Below are positions 1 through 9,289 of a stretch of DNA of 64,000 nucleotides, in pieces. Location: NCBI RefSeq assembly GCF_001975665.1, contig NZ_CP019419.1, forward strand, positions 2,587,501-2,651,500. Reading direction: 5' to 3'. Made by a program: the position numbers and the translations under genes. Position 1 is the stretch's first letter. Every line of letters begins with the position of its first letter. Under the pieces are notes generated by a model. That model ran no database searches. It worked only from the letters and a program-made list of their open reading frames with translations, and was not told the DNA's origin. This DNA is from Polaribacter reichenbachii (lineage in GTDB: Bacteria; Bacteroidota; Bacteroidia; Flavobacteriales; Flavobacteriaceae).

Positions 1-3000
1 ACTTTTTCTAGAAATATTGGTGCAGGTTTTATAACTGTTATTATTTTACTGTTTGCACAAGCTGTTGTTGCTAGTATTTTATCTGAACCAGAACAAGCTA
101 CTTTGTTAGCGATTTTAGATCCTTTTGGTTCTTCAGCCATAGAATATTATACAAAATATTGGACAGTTTATGAGCAAAATGAAATGCAAGTTCCTGTAAA
201 AGAATTTATTATTTATAATAGATTATTATGGTTGGTTGTGTCTTCTGTAATATTTGGTTTGGTATTTTATTATTTTAAATTTAATCAAAATGCGATTACA
301 ATATCCTTTAGAAAAAAGAAATCAGAACGAGTTACTAAAAGAAATTTTAGCGGAATTACACGAATTAATCTGCCAGAAGTAACTCAGAATTTCTCTTTTG
401 TTCAGAATTTAAAAACAATGTGGAGGTTGTCTAACCTCGATTTTAAATTCATTTTTAAAAGTATTCCTTTCTTGTGTATTTTAATTGTTGGAATTTTAAT
501 GTTGGTAGGTACTTTATTCAGTTCTAGTGAAATTTTTGGGACTGATACATTGCCTGTTACTTGGCAAATGTTAAGTGGTGGTAATGTGTTTACCTTTTTT
601 GTATTGAATATTTGTACATTTTTATATGCAGGTATTTTGGTGCAAAGAGCAAATACTGCAAAAATTAATCATTTAGTAGATAGTACTCCTGTGCCAAATT
701 GGACACTTTTATTCTCTAAATTAATTGCCATTTTAAAAATGCAAATTGTTTTATTGGCAGTGATTATAGTGTCTGGAGTGTTGTTTCAAACTTACCAAGG
801 TTATTATGATTTTGAAATTGGTCAATATATAAAAGAGCTCTATGGATTAAAATTCTTGAATTATTTAGTTTGGGCTTTATTAGCAATTTTTATACAAACC
901 TTAGTTAAAAATCAATATATAGGCTTTTTTATTCTGTTGATTATTGCAATAGGAACTCCGTTTTTATCATTTATAGGTATTGAGTTAGATATTTTTAAAT
1001 ACAACCAAGGTCCAGGTTTTAGTTATTCTGATATGAATGGTTATGGCTCAAGTTTATCAAGATATTTATGGTATAAAATCTATTGGATTTTAGGTGGTTC
1101 TGTACTTGTTATTTTAAGTATTGTAATGTGGGTAAGAGGAATACCAAGTTCATTTTCAGAACGAATTTACTTAGCAAAAGAACGCTTTAAGTTACCATTA
1201 AAAATTGCGTTAGGTGTAATTTTAATTTCCTTTTTTACCTTAGGATTTTCAATTTTTCAAGAAACAAAATCAGACAACGAAAACTCATCAACCAAACAAG
1301 CAGAATTAGATGCTGTTGAATGGGAAAAAACTTATAAAAAATACGAGGATTATAAACAACCTAGAATTGTTGCTGTTAAAGCTGATGTAGCTATTTATCC
1401 GAAGAAAAGAACGTACAAAGCCAAAGCCATTTTTACAATGGTAAATAAAACAGACAAAGCTATTGATAGTATTTTTCTGAATCATAATGCTCTAGAAAAT
1501 ACTTTTGAGTTTAATAAACCAAACAAATTAGTTTTAGAAGACACTGTTTTTAATTTTGATATTTATCAATTGGATAAAAAATTAAATCCTGGAGATTCTT
1601 TACAATTAACAGTAAACACAAAAAGTAATGAAAATACAATGTTTCAGCGTAAATCTCCAATCAGAGAAAATGGAACATTTATAAATAATTTTGCTATTTT
1701 TCCTTCCTTAGGATATTCTTCTCAAGGAGAATTAAGAGACAATAAAACGCGTAAAAAGTACGATTTACCACCTAATGATTTACAAGCACATCCATCAGAT
1801 TCTACAGCTTTAGGAGATACATATATTTCTAAAGATTCAGATTGGATCGATTTTGAAGCCACAGTTTCTACTTCTAAAGATCAAATTGCAATTGCTCCTG
1901 GATACTTACAAAAAGAATGGATTGAAAATAATCGTAAATACTATCATTATAAAATGGATAGTAAAATTTTAAATTTCTATGCATTTAATTCTGCCAGATA
2001 CGAAGTAAAAAAAGAAATGTATAAAGGCATTAGTTTAGAGATTTATTATCACAAACCACATACCTATAATCTAGATAGAATGATGAAAGGTTTAAAAGCA
2101 TCTATAGATTATAACGAAAAATACTTTAGCCCTTATCAGCATAAACAAGCAAGAATTGTCGAGTTTCCAAGAACTGCAGGTACTTTTGCGCAATCTTTTG
2201 CAAATACAATTCCGTTTTCTGAAGGTTTTGGTTTTATTGCTGATGTAGATGATGAAAACGATGATGGTGTAGATTATCCTTTTGCAGTTACAGTGCATGA
2301 AGTTGCACATCAATGGTGGGCACATCAAGTAATTGGTGCAGATGTTTTGGGTGCTACAATGTTATCAGAAAGTATGTCTGAATATGTTTCTTTAAAAGTT
2401 TTAGAACACGAAAATGGTAAAACCAAAATGCGCACCTTTTTAAAAGATGCTTTAGATGGTTATTTAATGCAAAGAACTTTCGAAACCAAAAGAGAAAAAC
2501 CATTAATGTATAATGATGGGCAAGGTTATATTCACTACCAAAAAGGCTCTATGGTTTTTTATGCTTTAAGCGATTATATAGGAGAAGAAAAATTAAATGG
2601 AGCTTTAAAAAAGTATGTGCAAAAAGTGCAATTTCAAGAGCCTCCTTATACAACATCTATTGAAATGTTAGATTATATTAAAAAGGTTACTCCAGATTCT
2701 TTACAATATGTAATTAAAGATATGTTCGAAACAATTACGTTGTATAAAAACCGAATTTTAGACGTAAAATCTACAGAACTAGAAAACGGAAAATATCAAG
2801 TAGATATTGAGTTTGAAGTTGTAAAATATAGAAATGATGAAAAAGGGAAAAAGTTTTATGGTGAAAAAGTAGGAGATACTTTAACCTACACACCAAAAGA
2901 CAAAAAGAAGCCAATTTTATCAGTAAAACTAGAAGATTATATAGATATTGGAATTTTTGGAGAAGAAGAAATTGATGGCGTAAATAAAGAAGTAGAACTG

Positions 3001-3138
3001 TATTTACAGAAACATAAAATAACCCAAATCAATAATAAAATTACAATTATTGTTGATAAAAAACCTGTTGAGGTTGGTGTAGATCCTTATAATAAATTGA
3101 TTGATACACAGTCTAATGACAATAGACAGAAGTTGTAG
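1..3138 (+). CDS. ABC transporter permease fused to M1 aminopeptidase (5' partial)
   Basis: The frame is open from base 1, so the true start lies upstream of the window and about 1,045 residues are visible. The first 400 or so residues hold many hydrophobic segments of ABC-2 permease type. The C-terminal half is a gluzincin domain with HEVAHQWWAHQ (zinc-binding HEVAH encoded at 2296-2310) and a downstream LSE motif that should give the third zinc ligand. A YxxG-type transition-state tyrosine may lie in the GQGYIHYQKGS stretch. Such permease/M1 fusions are known in Bacteroidota, usually next to an ABC ATPase gene, which here would be upstream and out of view. Substrate and physiological role are unknown. 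The peptidase domain follows the last membrane segment, so it probably lies outside the cytoplasmic membrane; that is inference. Confidence 0.88.
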   Translation, partial: TFSRNIGAGFITVIILLFAQAVVASILSEPEQATLLAILDPFGSSAIEYYTKYWTVYEQNEMQVPVKEFIIYNRLLWLVVSSVIFGLVFYYFKFNQNAITISFRKKKSERVTKRNFSGITRINLPEVTQNFSFVQNLKTMWRLSNLDFKFIFKSIPFLCILIVGILMLVGTLFSSSEIFGTDTLPVTWQMLSGGNVFTFFVLNICTFLYAGILVQRANTAKINHLVDSTPVPNWTLLFSKLIAILKMQIVLLAVIIVSGVLFQTYQGYYDFEIGQYIKELYGLKFLNYLVWALLAIFIQTLVKNQYIGFFILLIIAIGTPFLSFIGIELDIFKYNQGPGFSYSDMNGYGSSLSRYLWYKIYWILGGSVLVILSIVMWVRGIPSSFSERIYLAKERFKLPLKIALGVILISFFTLGFSIFQETKSDNENSSTKQAELDAVEWEKTYKKYEDYKQPRIVAVKADVAIYPKKRTYKAKAIFTMVNKTDKAIDSIFLNHNALENTFEFNKPNKLVLEDTVFNFDIYQLDKKLNPGDSLQLTVNTKSNENTMFQRKSPIRENGTFINNFAIFPSLGYSSQGELRDNKTRKKYDLPPNDLQAHPSDSTALGDTYISKDSDWIDFEATVSTSKDQIAIAPGYLQKEWIENNRKYYHYKMDSKILNFYAFNSARYEVKKEMYKGISLEIYYHKPHTYNLDRMMKGLKASIDYNEKYFSPYQHKQARIVEFPRTAGTFAQSFANTIPFSEGFGFIADVDDENDDGVDYPFAVTVHEVAHQWWAHQVIGADVLGATMLSESMSEYVSLKVLEHENGKTKMRTFLKDALDGYLMQRTFETKREKPLMYNDGQGYIHYQKGSMVFYALSDYIGEEKLNGALKKYVQKVQFQEPPYTTSIEMLDYIKKVTPDSLQYVIKDMFETITLYKNRILDVKSTELENGKYQVDIEFEVVKYRNDEKGKKFYGEKVGDTLTYTPKDKKKPILSVKLEDYIDIGIFGEEEIDGVNKEVELYLQKHKITQINNKITIIVDKKPVEVGVDPYNKLIDTQSNDNRQKL

Positions 3139-3240
3139 TTTTTAAATATTTTGATTAAAATTTAAGTTTTTATCATTTTACTTTTGATTCTAACTCTAGA
3201 AGAACAATTTTTAAATATTAAAAGATAAAAAAACAATAAA

Positions 3241-3273
3241 TTACCAAAACGGTAACTTTTTATGTTACTTTTG
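3241..3273 (+). promoter_or_regulatory. higBA promoter and candidate operator
   Basis: A perfect inverted repeat TTACC-N5-GGTAA (3241-3255) lies just upstream of a Bacteroidota -7 box, TACTTTTG (3266-3273). The GTG start of higB is 17 nt further on. I see no clear -33 TTTG. The palindrome sits about where the polymerase -33 contact would be, so it suits autorepression by the HigA helix-turn-helix protein. The operator role is inference. Confidence 0.55.
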
Positions 3274-3290
3274 TATAAAATAATTACAGT

Positions 3291-3584
3291 GTGAGAATTA
3301 TTTCAAAACGGACTTTAAGAGATTTCTGGGAAAAGCATTCAGATTCTGAACAGCAATTAAAAGCTTGGTACAGAGAAACTGAAAAAGCAAATTGGGAATC
3401 TTTAAACGAATTAAAAAAGGAATATCCAAGTGCTAGTATTTTAAAGGAAAACAGAGTTGTATTTAATATTAAAGGAAACCATTATAGATTAATTGTTAAA
3501 TTGAATTTAGATTATCAGATTTGTTGGATTAGATTTATTGGAACTCACGCAGATTATGATAAAATAAACGCAAACGAAATTTAA
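3291..3584 (+). CDS. higB: HigB-type mRNA interferase toxin
   Basis: A 97-residue protein with the full-length HigB (RelE superfamily) pattern: N-terminal RIISKRTLRDFW, a central basic helix, then NHYRLIVKLNLDYQICWIRFIGTHADYDKI, the characteristic beta-sheet core and ending. HigB toxins cleave mRNA, usually on the ribosome, and are neutralised by HigA. The start is GTG at 3291, placed 17 nt after a TAnnTTTG box. The toxin gene comes first and the antitoxin starts one base after its stop codon, the usual higBA order. No residue loss is evident, so the toxin is probably intact. Confidence 0.9.
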   Translation: MRIISKRTLRDFWEKHSDSEQQLKAWYRETEKANWESLNELKKEYPSASILKENRVVFNIKGNHYRLIVKLNLDYQICWIRFIGTHADYDKINANEI

Positions 3585-3585
3585 A

Positions 3586-3942
3586 ATGAATATTAAACCT
3601 ATAAAAAACGAAACGGATTACCAAAATGCTCTTGAGAGACTTGAGGTAATTTTTGACTCAAAAAAAGGGACAAAAAAAGGAGACGAATTAGAAATACTTT
3701 CAATTTTAATTGATAAGTATGAAAATGAGACTTCTCCCATAGGTTATCCAGATCCTATTGAAGCCATCAAATTTAGAATGGAGCAAATGGGATTAAAACA
3801 AAAAGATTTAGCAGAAGTTGTTGGGTTTAAAAGTAGGGTTAGTGAAATTTTGAACAAAAAAAGAAAATTAACTTTAGAAATGATTAGAAAATTAAGTTTA
3901 AAGCTAAACATACCTACAGAAGTTTTAGTGCAAGATTATTAA
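3586..3942 (+). CDS. higA: HigA-type antitoxin (XRE helix-turn-helix)
   Basis: A 118-residue protein with a leader helix region and a C-terminal XRE/Cro-type helix-turn-helix at about residues 62-116 (RMEQMGLKQKDLAEVVGFKS, then RVSEILNKKRKLT). The PDPIEAIKFRMEQ segment before it is typical of HigA proteins encoded after HigB. It should bind and neutralise HigB and repress the shared promoter, probably through the TTACC-N5-GGTAA palindrome at 3241-3255. The ATG is one base after the higB stop, so the two genes are surely co-transcribed and probably translationally coupled. Confidence 0.9.
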   Translation: MNIKPIKNETDYQNALERLEVIFDSKKGTKKGDELEILSILIDKYENETSPIGYPDPIEAIKFRMEQMGLKQKDLAEVVGFKSRVSEILNKKRKLTLEMIRKLSLKLNIPTEVLVQDY

Positions 3943-4119
3943 AACTGATTTACTTTTCTTAATATTCTAATTTTCATAAAATTATTATAATTATTTTAAG
4001 ATTTTTCATTTAAAGTCTTCGAATTCTTAAATAAAAAATAAAAATGATAAGTTTGTCGCTTTTTTATCAAAAGAAAATAAATAGTATTTTTACATATAAT
4101 CCAATATTCATATTTCAAA

Positions 4120-4626
4120 TTGAAAAAATCTTTTATAAAAAAACGGTTTAATAAATTATTAAAAGAAAAAGAAGAAAATAGAGTTGTCTGTAATGACGAG
4201 GTTTATACAGTTGGTGTAATCACTTCTGATGAAGTTGCAAAATGGTTGAAAATTCAAGATGATATAGAACGAATTTTAGATTTAGGTAATGTAAGAATCT
4301 ATAATTTTAGACCTTACAGCAAAAAAAATATTCCTTCTTTTAAATTTTTTACAGAAAAAGATTTTAATTGGAAAGGAGAACCAAAAAATAAAACTTTTAA
4401 ATCTTTTATAGAAGAATCACACGATTTGTTAATTGGGTATTTCAATAAAAATAATTTGTATTTAGAAAATGCAGTTTTGCGTTCTAATGCAAAATTTAAA
4501 GTTGGTTTTGCAAATGTAAACGCAAGTTTGTATGATATGGAAATTGTAGAAATACCAACTAATATTGATAGTTTTTTATCAGAATTAAAAAAATATTTAA
4601 TTGTCTTAAATAAACTCAAAAATTAA
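4120..4626 (+). CDS. Conserved flavobacterial hypothetical protein (DUF6913-like)
   Basis: A 168-residue soluble protein with no signal peptide or membrane segment and a basic N-terminus (KKSFIKKRFNKLLKEKEE). The ending SFLSELKKYLIVLNKLK and the middle section (LLIGYFNKNNLYLENAVLRSNAKFKVGFA is its core, encoded around 4426-4512) resemble from memory a family found beside dapA in flavobacteria, annotated DUF6913; this is not verified. The start used is TTG at 4120. No in-frame ATG lies near the N-terminus. It is followed by dapA after about 100 bases. Function is unknown. Confidence 0.7.
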   Translation: MKKSFIKKRFNKLLKEKEENRVVCNDEVYTVGVITSDEVAKWLKIQDDIERILDLGNVRIYNFRPYSKKNIPSFKFFTEKDFNWKGEPKNKTFKSFIEESHDLLIGYFNKNNLYLENAVLRSNAKFKVGFANVNASLYDMEIVEIPTNIDSFLSELKKYLIVLNKLKN

Positions 4627-4723
4627 ACTACAAATTAAAAGTTGTGTTTTCTTTATCAGAAACACTTTTTTCATTACAAATTCAATTTGAAAATTGTAAT
4701 TTTACCGCTTTAAAAATTTAAGA

Positions 4724-5599
4724 ATGCAAAAATTTATTGGTACAGGTGTTGCTTTAGTCACGCCATTTAATAATGATTTATCTGTAGATGTAGAAGCACT
4801 AATAAACTTAGTGAATTTTAATATCGAAAACGGAACTAATTATTTAGTAATCAATGGTACAACAGCAGAAAGTGCAACAATTACCAAAGAAGAAAAACAG
4901 CTTATTATCGATGTAATCATAAAAGCTACAAACAAACGTGTACCTTTAGTTTTAGGAGTTGGTGGTAACAATACTTTAGAAGTTGTTAAAGAATTAAAAA
5001 CTAGAGATTTTACAGGGATTGATGGTATTTTATCAGTAGCACCTTATTACAGTAAACCAACTCAAGAAGGTTTTTATCAGCATTATAAAGCACTAGCAGA
5101 AGCAACAGACTTACCTATAATTTTATATAACGTTCCTGGTAGAACTGCTAAAAATATGGAGCCAGCTACAACTTTACGTTTGGCAAAAGACTTTAGCAAT
5201 ATTGTAGCTGTAAAAGAAGCTGGTAATAACCAACAACAATACAATGCATTATTAAAAGACAAACCAGCAGATTTTTTAATTATTTCTGGTGATGATGATT
5301 TGGCTTTAGGTGTAACTTTAGCAGGTGGCTCAGGTGTAATTTCTGTAATCGGTCAAGCATATCCAGCAGAATTTTCTAAAATGATTCAATTAGGTTTAGA
5401 AGGTAAAAACCAAGAAGCATATAAAATCCATTTTAAAATGATGGATATTATAGATTACATTTTTGAAGAAAATAATCCTGCAGGTATAAAAACGGTTTTA
5501 CAAGAATTGAATATTTGTAAAAATGATGTGCGTTTGCCACTAGTAAAAGCGAGTGAACAATTACAAACAAAAATAGCAGACTACGTAAAAGCCTTTTAA
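4724..5599 (+). CDS. dapA: 4-hydroxy-tetrahydrodipicolinate synthase
   Basis: Condenses pyruvate with aspartate semialdehyde, the first committed step of diaminopimelate/lysine synthesis, in the cytoplasm. The 291-residue TIM-barrel protein has the usual family length. It carries GTTAES (45-50), the APYYSKP loop with a catalytic tyrosine near 108, LYNVPGRT with Tyr135, and the Schiff-base lysine in VAVKEAG (Lys164). The GTTAES motif has Ala where GTTGES is common. It is preceded by the DUF6913-like gene and followed by a 270-bp non-coding stretch. The succinylase-branch gene dapD lies at 31311, so the pathway genes are dispersed. Confidence 0.95.
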   Translation: MQKFIGTGVALVTPFNNDLSVDVEALINLVNFNIENGTNYLVINGTTAESATITKEEKQLIIDVIIKATNKRVPLVLGVGGNNTLEVVKELKTRDFTGIDGILSVAPYYSKPTQEGFYQHYKALAEATDLPIILYNVPGRTAKNMEPATTLRLAKDFSNIVAVKEAGNNQQQYNALLKDKPADFLIISGDDDLALGVTLAGGSGVISVIGQAYPAEFSKMIQLGLEGKNQEAYKIHFKMMDIIDYIFEENNPAGIKTVLQELNICKNDVRLPLVKASEQLQTKIADYVKAF

Positions 5600-5678
5600 G
5601 TAAACGCTTAATCTTAACAAACTTTTAGTATCAATTTATTAATATTTTAAGTCTTTTTTGCTGATAATTGCAAGACAT

Positions 5679-5752
5679 AATTTATTACAAGAAAAAAAAA
5701 TTAATTAAAATTATTTTTTCGAGATTTTAAGAAATCTAACTTGTAATAAATT
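5679..5752. repeat. Foldback non-coding segment between dapA and bamD
   Basis: AATTTATTACAAG (5679-5691) is perfectly inverted as CTTGTAATAAATT (5740-5752). Inside lie an A-rich/T-rich imperfect palindrome (GAAAAAA...TTTTTTC, 5691-5720) and a small perfect hairpin AGATTT-TAAG-AAATCT (5723-5738). The whole piece can fold as one long branched hairpin. It could be a miniature mobile element, a processed 3' structure of dapA or a small RNA. Nothing in it looks coding. Confidence 0.5.
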
Positions 5753-5857
5753 GTAATGTTGAACTGCTTATACTGAACTTGTTTCGGTATTTCAGGAGCA
5801 AGAAGAGAAGAATTATTTCATAAAAAATAAATTCTTTTATTATCCATAATTAATTAG

Positions 5858-5865
5858 TAATTTTG
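5858..5865 (+). promoter_or_regulatory. bamD -7 promoter box
   Basis: TAATTTTG fits the Bacteroidota TAnnTTTG -7 box and ends only four bases before the bamD ATG. The transcript would therefore start at or within a base or two of the start codon, so the message may be leaderless. No convincing -33 TTG is seen at the usual distance. Confidence 0.55.
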
Positions 5866-5869
5866 CCGG

Positions 5870-6736
5870 ATGCAAAAATTTAAAAATTTAGCGTATTTAG
5901 TAGTGTTTAGTGTAATGTTATTCTCTTGTGGAGAGTATCAAAAAGTACTAAATAAAGGGAGTGTAGAAGACCAGTACAAGATGGCCGTGAAAATGTATGA
6001 AACCAAAAAATATGCAAAAGCTTTGCGTTTATTTGAAAAAATAACGCCAGCATATAGAGGTAAACCTCAAATGGAACGTGTACAATATATGGTAGCTCAG
6101 TCTAATTTTAACGAAAAAAATTATAGTCTTGCAGGTTATTATTTTGATCGTTTTACAAAAAACTACCCAAAAAGTTCTAAAAATGAAGAAGCTTCTTTCT
6201 TATCTGCTTATAGCTATAAGTTAGCATCTCCTGTTTTTAGTAAAGACCCTACAGATACCAATAAAGCATTAGAAGCTTTTCAAAGTTTTATAAATACATA
6301 TCCTAACTCAGATAAGATTGATGAAGCCAATCAACATTATAAAGATTTAAGATATAAATTACAGAAAAAATATTTCGAAATCGCTAAGACGTATTACACA
6401 ACAGCAGATTACGATTTTAGAAATTACAAAGCAGCAATTCAGGCTTTTGATAATTTGTTGTCAGATTATTTAGGCTCAGAATTTAAAGAAGAAGCTTTGT
6501 ACTATAGACTAAAATGTGCGCACGATTTTGTGTTAAAAAGCACAGATAGAAGAAAAGAAAGCAGAATTAAAGATGCTATTGAAGCTTACGAAAAGTTAGA
6601 AAGAAATTTTCCTGAATCTCAATTTATGGTAGAATCTAACGAAATGTTAGCGACACTTAAAAAAGAAGAAAAAAGAATTGAAGGCATTGTTGCTCAGATA
6701 AAAGAATTACAAAAAGAGAATACCAAAGAGAAATAA
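5870..6736 (+). CDS. bamD: Outer membrane protein assembly factor BamD
   Basis: A lipoprotein of the BAM complex, which folds beta-barrel proteins into the outer membrane. The signal peptide ends in the lipobox LFSC with Cys20 as the lipidated residue. TPR-like helical repeats follow: tandem segments such as KMYETKKYAKALRLFEKI and AGYYFDRFTKNYPKS are BamD/YfiO hallmarks. The length (288 aa) is slightly above that of the enterobacterial protein. The gene leads the operon bamD-rpoZ-coaBC with gaps of 8 and 2 bases, an order common in flavobacteria. The ATG lies four bases after a -7 box. Confidence 0.93.
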   Translation: MQKFKNLAYLVVFSVMLFSCGEYQKVLNKGSVEDQYKMAVKMYETKKYAKALRLFEKITPAYRGKPQMERVQYMVAQSNFNEKNYSLAGYYFDRFTKNYPKSSKNEEASFLSAYSYKLASPVFSKDPTDTNKALEAFQSFINTYPNSDKIDEANQHYKDLRYKLQKKYFEIAKTYYTTADYDFRNYKAAIQAFDNLLSDYLGSEFKEEALYYRLKCAHDFVLKSTDRRKESRIKDAIEAYEKLERNFPESQFMVESNEMLATLKKEEKRIEGIVAQIKELQKENTKEK

Positions 6737-6744
6737 TATATATT

Positions 6745-7065
6745 ATGGATTATAAAGATACAGAAGCTGCATTAAGTACTATTACTTATAACAAAGACAT
6801 AATCGAAGCTCCTACTGAAAATATTTATGAGGCAATTTCAATTATTGCTAAAAGAGCAAATCAAATTAATGCTGATTTAAAGAAAGAATTAGTAGATAAA
6901 TTAGATGAGTTTGCTACTTATAATGATAGTTTAGAAGAAGTTTTTGAAAATAAAGAACAAATTGAAGTTTCTAAATTTTATGAGCGTTTACCAAAACCAA
7001 CTGCTATTGCTGTTGATGAATGGTTAAAAGGTAAAGTATATCACAGAACTCCAGAAACAGAATAA
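6745..7065 (+). CDS. rpoZ: RNA polymerase omega subunit
   Basis: A 106-residue protein of the Bacteroidota omega type: an N-terminal strand (TEALSTITYNKD-like region), the omega helix ENIYEAISIIAKRANQIN that contacts the beta-prime subunit, and the C-terminal KPTAIAVDEWLKGKVYHR. It helps RNA polymerase assembly. It sits 8 bases after bamD and 2 bases before coaBC, as in other flavobacteria, which strengthens the call because this omega form is very divergent from the enterobacterial one. Confidence 0.88.
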   Translation: MDYKDTEAALSTITYNKDIIEAPTENIYEAISIIAKRANQINADLKKELVDKLDEFATYNDSLEEVFENKEQIEVSKFYERLPKPTAIAVDEWLKGKVYHRTPETE

Positions 7066-7067
7066 AA

Positions 7068-8279
7068 ATGTCTGTTTTAAGTGGTAAGAAAATCCTTTTA
7101 GGCATTACTGCTGGAATTGCTGCTTATAAAACGGCTTCTTTAGTCCGTTTATTTATAAAATTAGGCGCAGATGTCAAAGTGATAATGACACCTGCGTCTA
7201 AAGATTTTATAACACCTCTCACACTTTCTACACTTTCTAAAAATCCTGTTCATTCTACTTTTTATGATAAAGAAGAAGAAAATGAATTATGGAACAATCA
7301 CGTAGATTTAGGTTTGTGGGCAGACTATTTTTTAATAGCACCTGCAACTGCAAATACAATGTCTAAAATGGCAAATGGTACTTGCGATAATTTATTGTTA
7401 GCTACTTATTTATCAGCAAAATGTCCTGTATATTTTGCGCCTGCAATGGATTTGGATATGTACATTCATCCATCAACCAAAAAAAGTTTAGACAAATTAA
7501 AAAGTTTTGGTAATATTATAATTCCTGCAACATCTGGAGAACTAGCAAGTGGTTTAGTTGGTGAAGGAAGAATGGCAGAGCCACAAGATATTGTTACTTT
7601 TATAGAGAATGATATTTTAGATAAACTACCTTTAAAAGGTAAAAAAGTATTAATTACTGCTGGCCCAACTTATGAGGCTATAGATCCTGTTCGTTTTATT
7701 GGGAATCATTCTTCTGGTAAAATGGGATTTGCTATTGCAAAATCTGCTGCAAATTTAGGAGCAGAAGTATTTTTAATTTCAGGTCCAAGTCATCAGCAAG
7801 AACAACATTCATCAATAAAAAGAATAGACGTTGTTTCTGCAGAAGATATGTATAAAGCAGCTCATCAATATTTTAATGATGTAGATGTTGCTATTTTATC
7901 AGCTGCTGTTGCAGATTACAAACCAAAAAATGTTGCAAATCAGAAAATAAAAAAGAAGGAATCTTCGTTAACCATTGAGTTAGCACCTACAAAAGATATT
8001 TTAGCATCTTTGGGTGAAATTAAAAAACATCAGCTTTTAGTTGGTTTTGCATTAGAAACCAATAATGAAATTGAGAACGCAAAAGGCAAATTAAAACGTA
8101 AGAATCTAGACTTAATTGTTTTAAATTCTTTGCAAGATAAAGGAGCAGGTTTTGCCACTAACACAAATAAAATTACTATTATTGATAAAAATTTGAATGA
8201 AAAACCATTCGAATTAAAGTCGAAAGTAGATGTAGCTGAAGATATAATAAACGAAATTGTCTTAAGAATTAAGAGTTAA
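7068..8279 (+). CDS. coaBC: Bifunctional phosphopantothenoylcysteine decarboxylase/synthetase
   Basis: Carries out two steps of coenzyme A synthesis in the cytoplasm: CTP-dependent ligation of 4'-phosphopantothenate to cysteine (CoaB half) and decarboxylation of the product (CoaC half). The 403 residues match the usual length. The N-terminal FMN domain shows GITAGIAAYKTASLVR, the NNHVDLGLWAD histidine region, APATANTMSKMANG and PAMDLDMY. The CoaB domain begins near residue 190 with GKKVLITAGPTYEAIDPVR and NHSSGKMG. It begins 2 bases after rpoZ. Confidence 0.95.
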   Translation: MSVLSGKKILLGITAGIAAYKTASLVRLFIKLGADVKVIMTPASKDFITPLTLSTLSKNPVHSTFYDKEEENELWNNHVDLGLWADYFLIAPATANTMSKMANGTCDNLLLATYLSAKCPVYFAPAMDLDMYIHPSTKKSLDKLKSFGNIIIPATSGELASGLVGEGRMAEPQDIVTFIENDILDKLPLKGKKVLITAGPTYEAIDPVRFIGNHSSGKMGFAIAKSAANLGAEVFLISGPSHQQEQHSSIKRIDVVSAEDMYKAAHQYFNDVDVAILSAAVADYKPKNVANQKIKKKESSLTIELAPTKDILASLGEIKKHQLLVGFALETNNEIENAKGKLKRKNLDLIVLNSLQDKGAGFATNTNKITIIDKNLNEKPFELKSKVDVAEDIINEIVLRIKS

Positions 8280-8342
8280 AACTCTAAATTAAAGGTTTCT
8301 CTAGTTTCTTATATCAAAAAAAATAAAAAAGAACTATTGTAT

Positions 8343-9236
8343 ATGATGCGTAAAATTGTTTTTCTTTTTGCTCTTTTCTTCATAACATCAAACATAAATT
8401 CTCAAGAATTAAATTGTTTGGTAAACATAAACTACGATCAAATTTCTGGCTCTAACAGACAAGTTTTTGAAACATTACAAAAGTCTTTAATTGAGTTTGT
8501 AAATCAAACAAAATGGACAAACAGAATTGTACAAACTGAAGAAAAAGTAGATTGTGCAATGAATATTATAGTTACAGAAAGAAATAACAATAATTACACT
8601 GCTACACTCCAAATACAATCTTCAAGACCCGTTTATGGTTCAAGTTATGCAAGTCCTTTATTAAATTTAAAAGACAACGATTTTACGTTTCGGTATAATG
8701 AATTTGATCCTTTAATCTATAACAGAAATTCTTTTGATAGCAATTTGGTATCTACCATTGTTTTTTATGTCTATACAATTTTAGGTGTAGATGCGGATTC
8801 TTTTTCTAAATACGGTGGTCAAACTGAATTAGAAGAAGCACAAAATGTAATGTTACAAGCACAACAAAGTGGTTTGTCTGCTTGGCAAAATGTTGTGGGT
8901 AAGCAAAATCGTTTTTTATTGATTGATAATTTATTAGCACCTAAATTAAAAACTTTTAGAGATGTAATTTACGATTATCACATTAAAGGCTTAGATAATT
9001 TTGGTACAAACAAAGAATATGCAAAACAGACCATAGAAGATAGTACTTTTAAAATGGAAAATCTTTACAATAAAACTGTTGGTAATTATTTAATTCGTTT
9101 ATTTTTTGATGCTAAAGCAGATGAATTAGTAAACATTTATTCTGATGGTCCTAGAACTAGAAATGCTATTAAATTATCGACTGCATTAAAAAGAATTTCT
9201 CCTAACAATAATTCTAAGTGGAGAAATATTGAGTAA
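8343..9236 (+). CDS. DUF4835 family secreted protein
   Basis: A protein of about 297 residues with a signal peptide (MMRKIVFLFALFFITSNINS, cut before QELNC). The mature part (QELNCLVNINYDQISGSNRQ and later ADSFSKYGGQTELEEAQNV) is the flavobacterial DUF4835 family, typically encoded between coaBC and recN. Function is unknown; secretion to the periplasm or outer membrane is expected. I start at the first ATG (8343); the next codon is also ATG. An upstream in-frame TTG is less likely because it would put residues before the signal peptide. Confidence 0.85.
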   Translation: MMRKIVFLFALFFITSNINSQELNCLVNINYDQISGSNRQVFETLQKSLIEFVNQTKWTNRIVQTEEKVDCAMNIIVTERNNNNYTATLQIQSSRPVYGSSYASPLLNLKDNDFTFRYNEFDPLIYNRNSFDSNLVSTIVFYVYTILGVDADSFSKYGGQTELEEAQNVMLQAQQSGLSAWQNVVGKQNRFLLIDNLLAPKLKTFRDVIYDYHIKGLDNFGTNKEYAKQTIEDSTFKMENLYNKTVGNYLIRLFFDAKADELVNIYSDGPRTRNAIKLSTALKRISPNNNSKWRNIE

Positions 9237-9289
9237 TTTTATTTGTTTATTTCTTGGTATTAAGAATGTGAATTTTATATAAATAGAAA

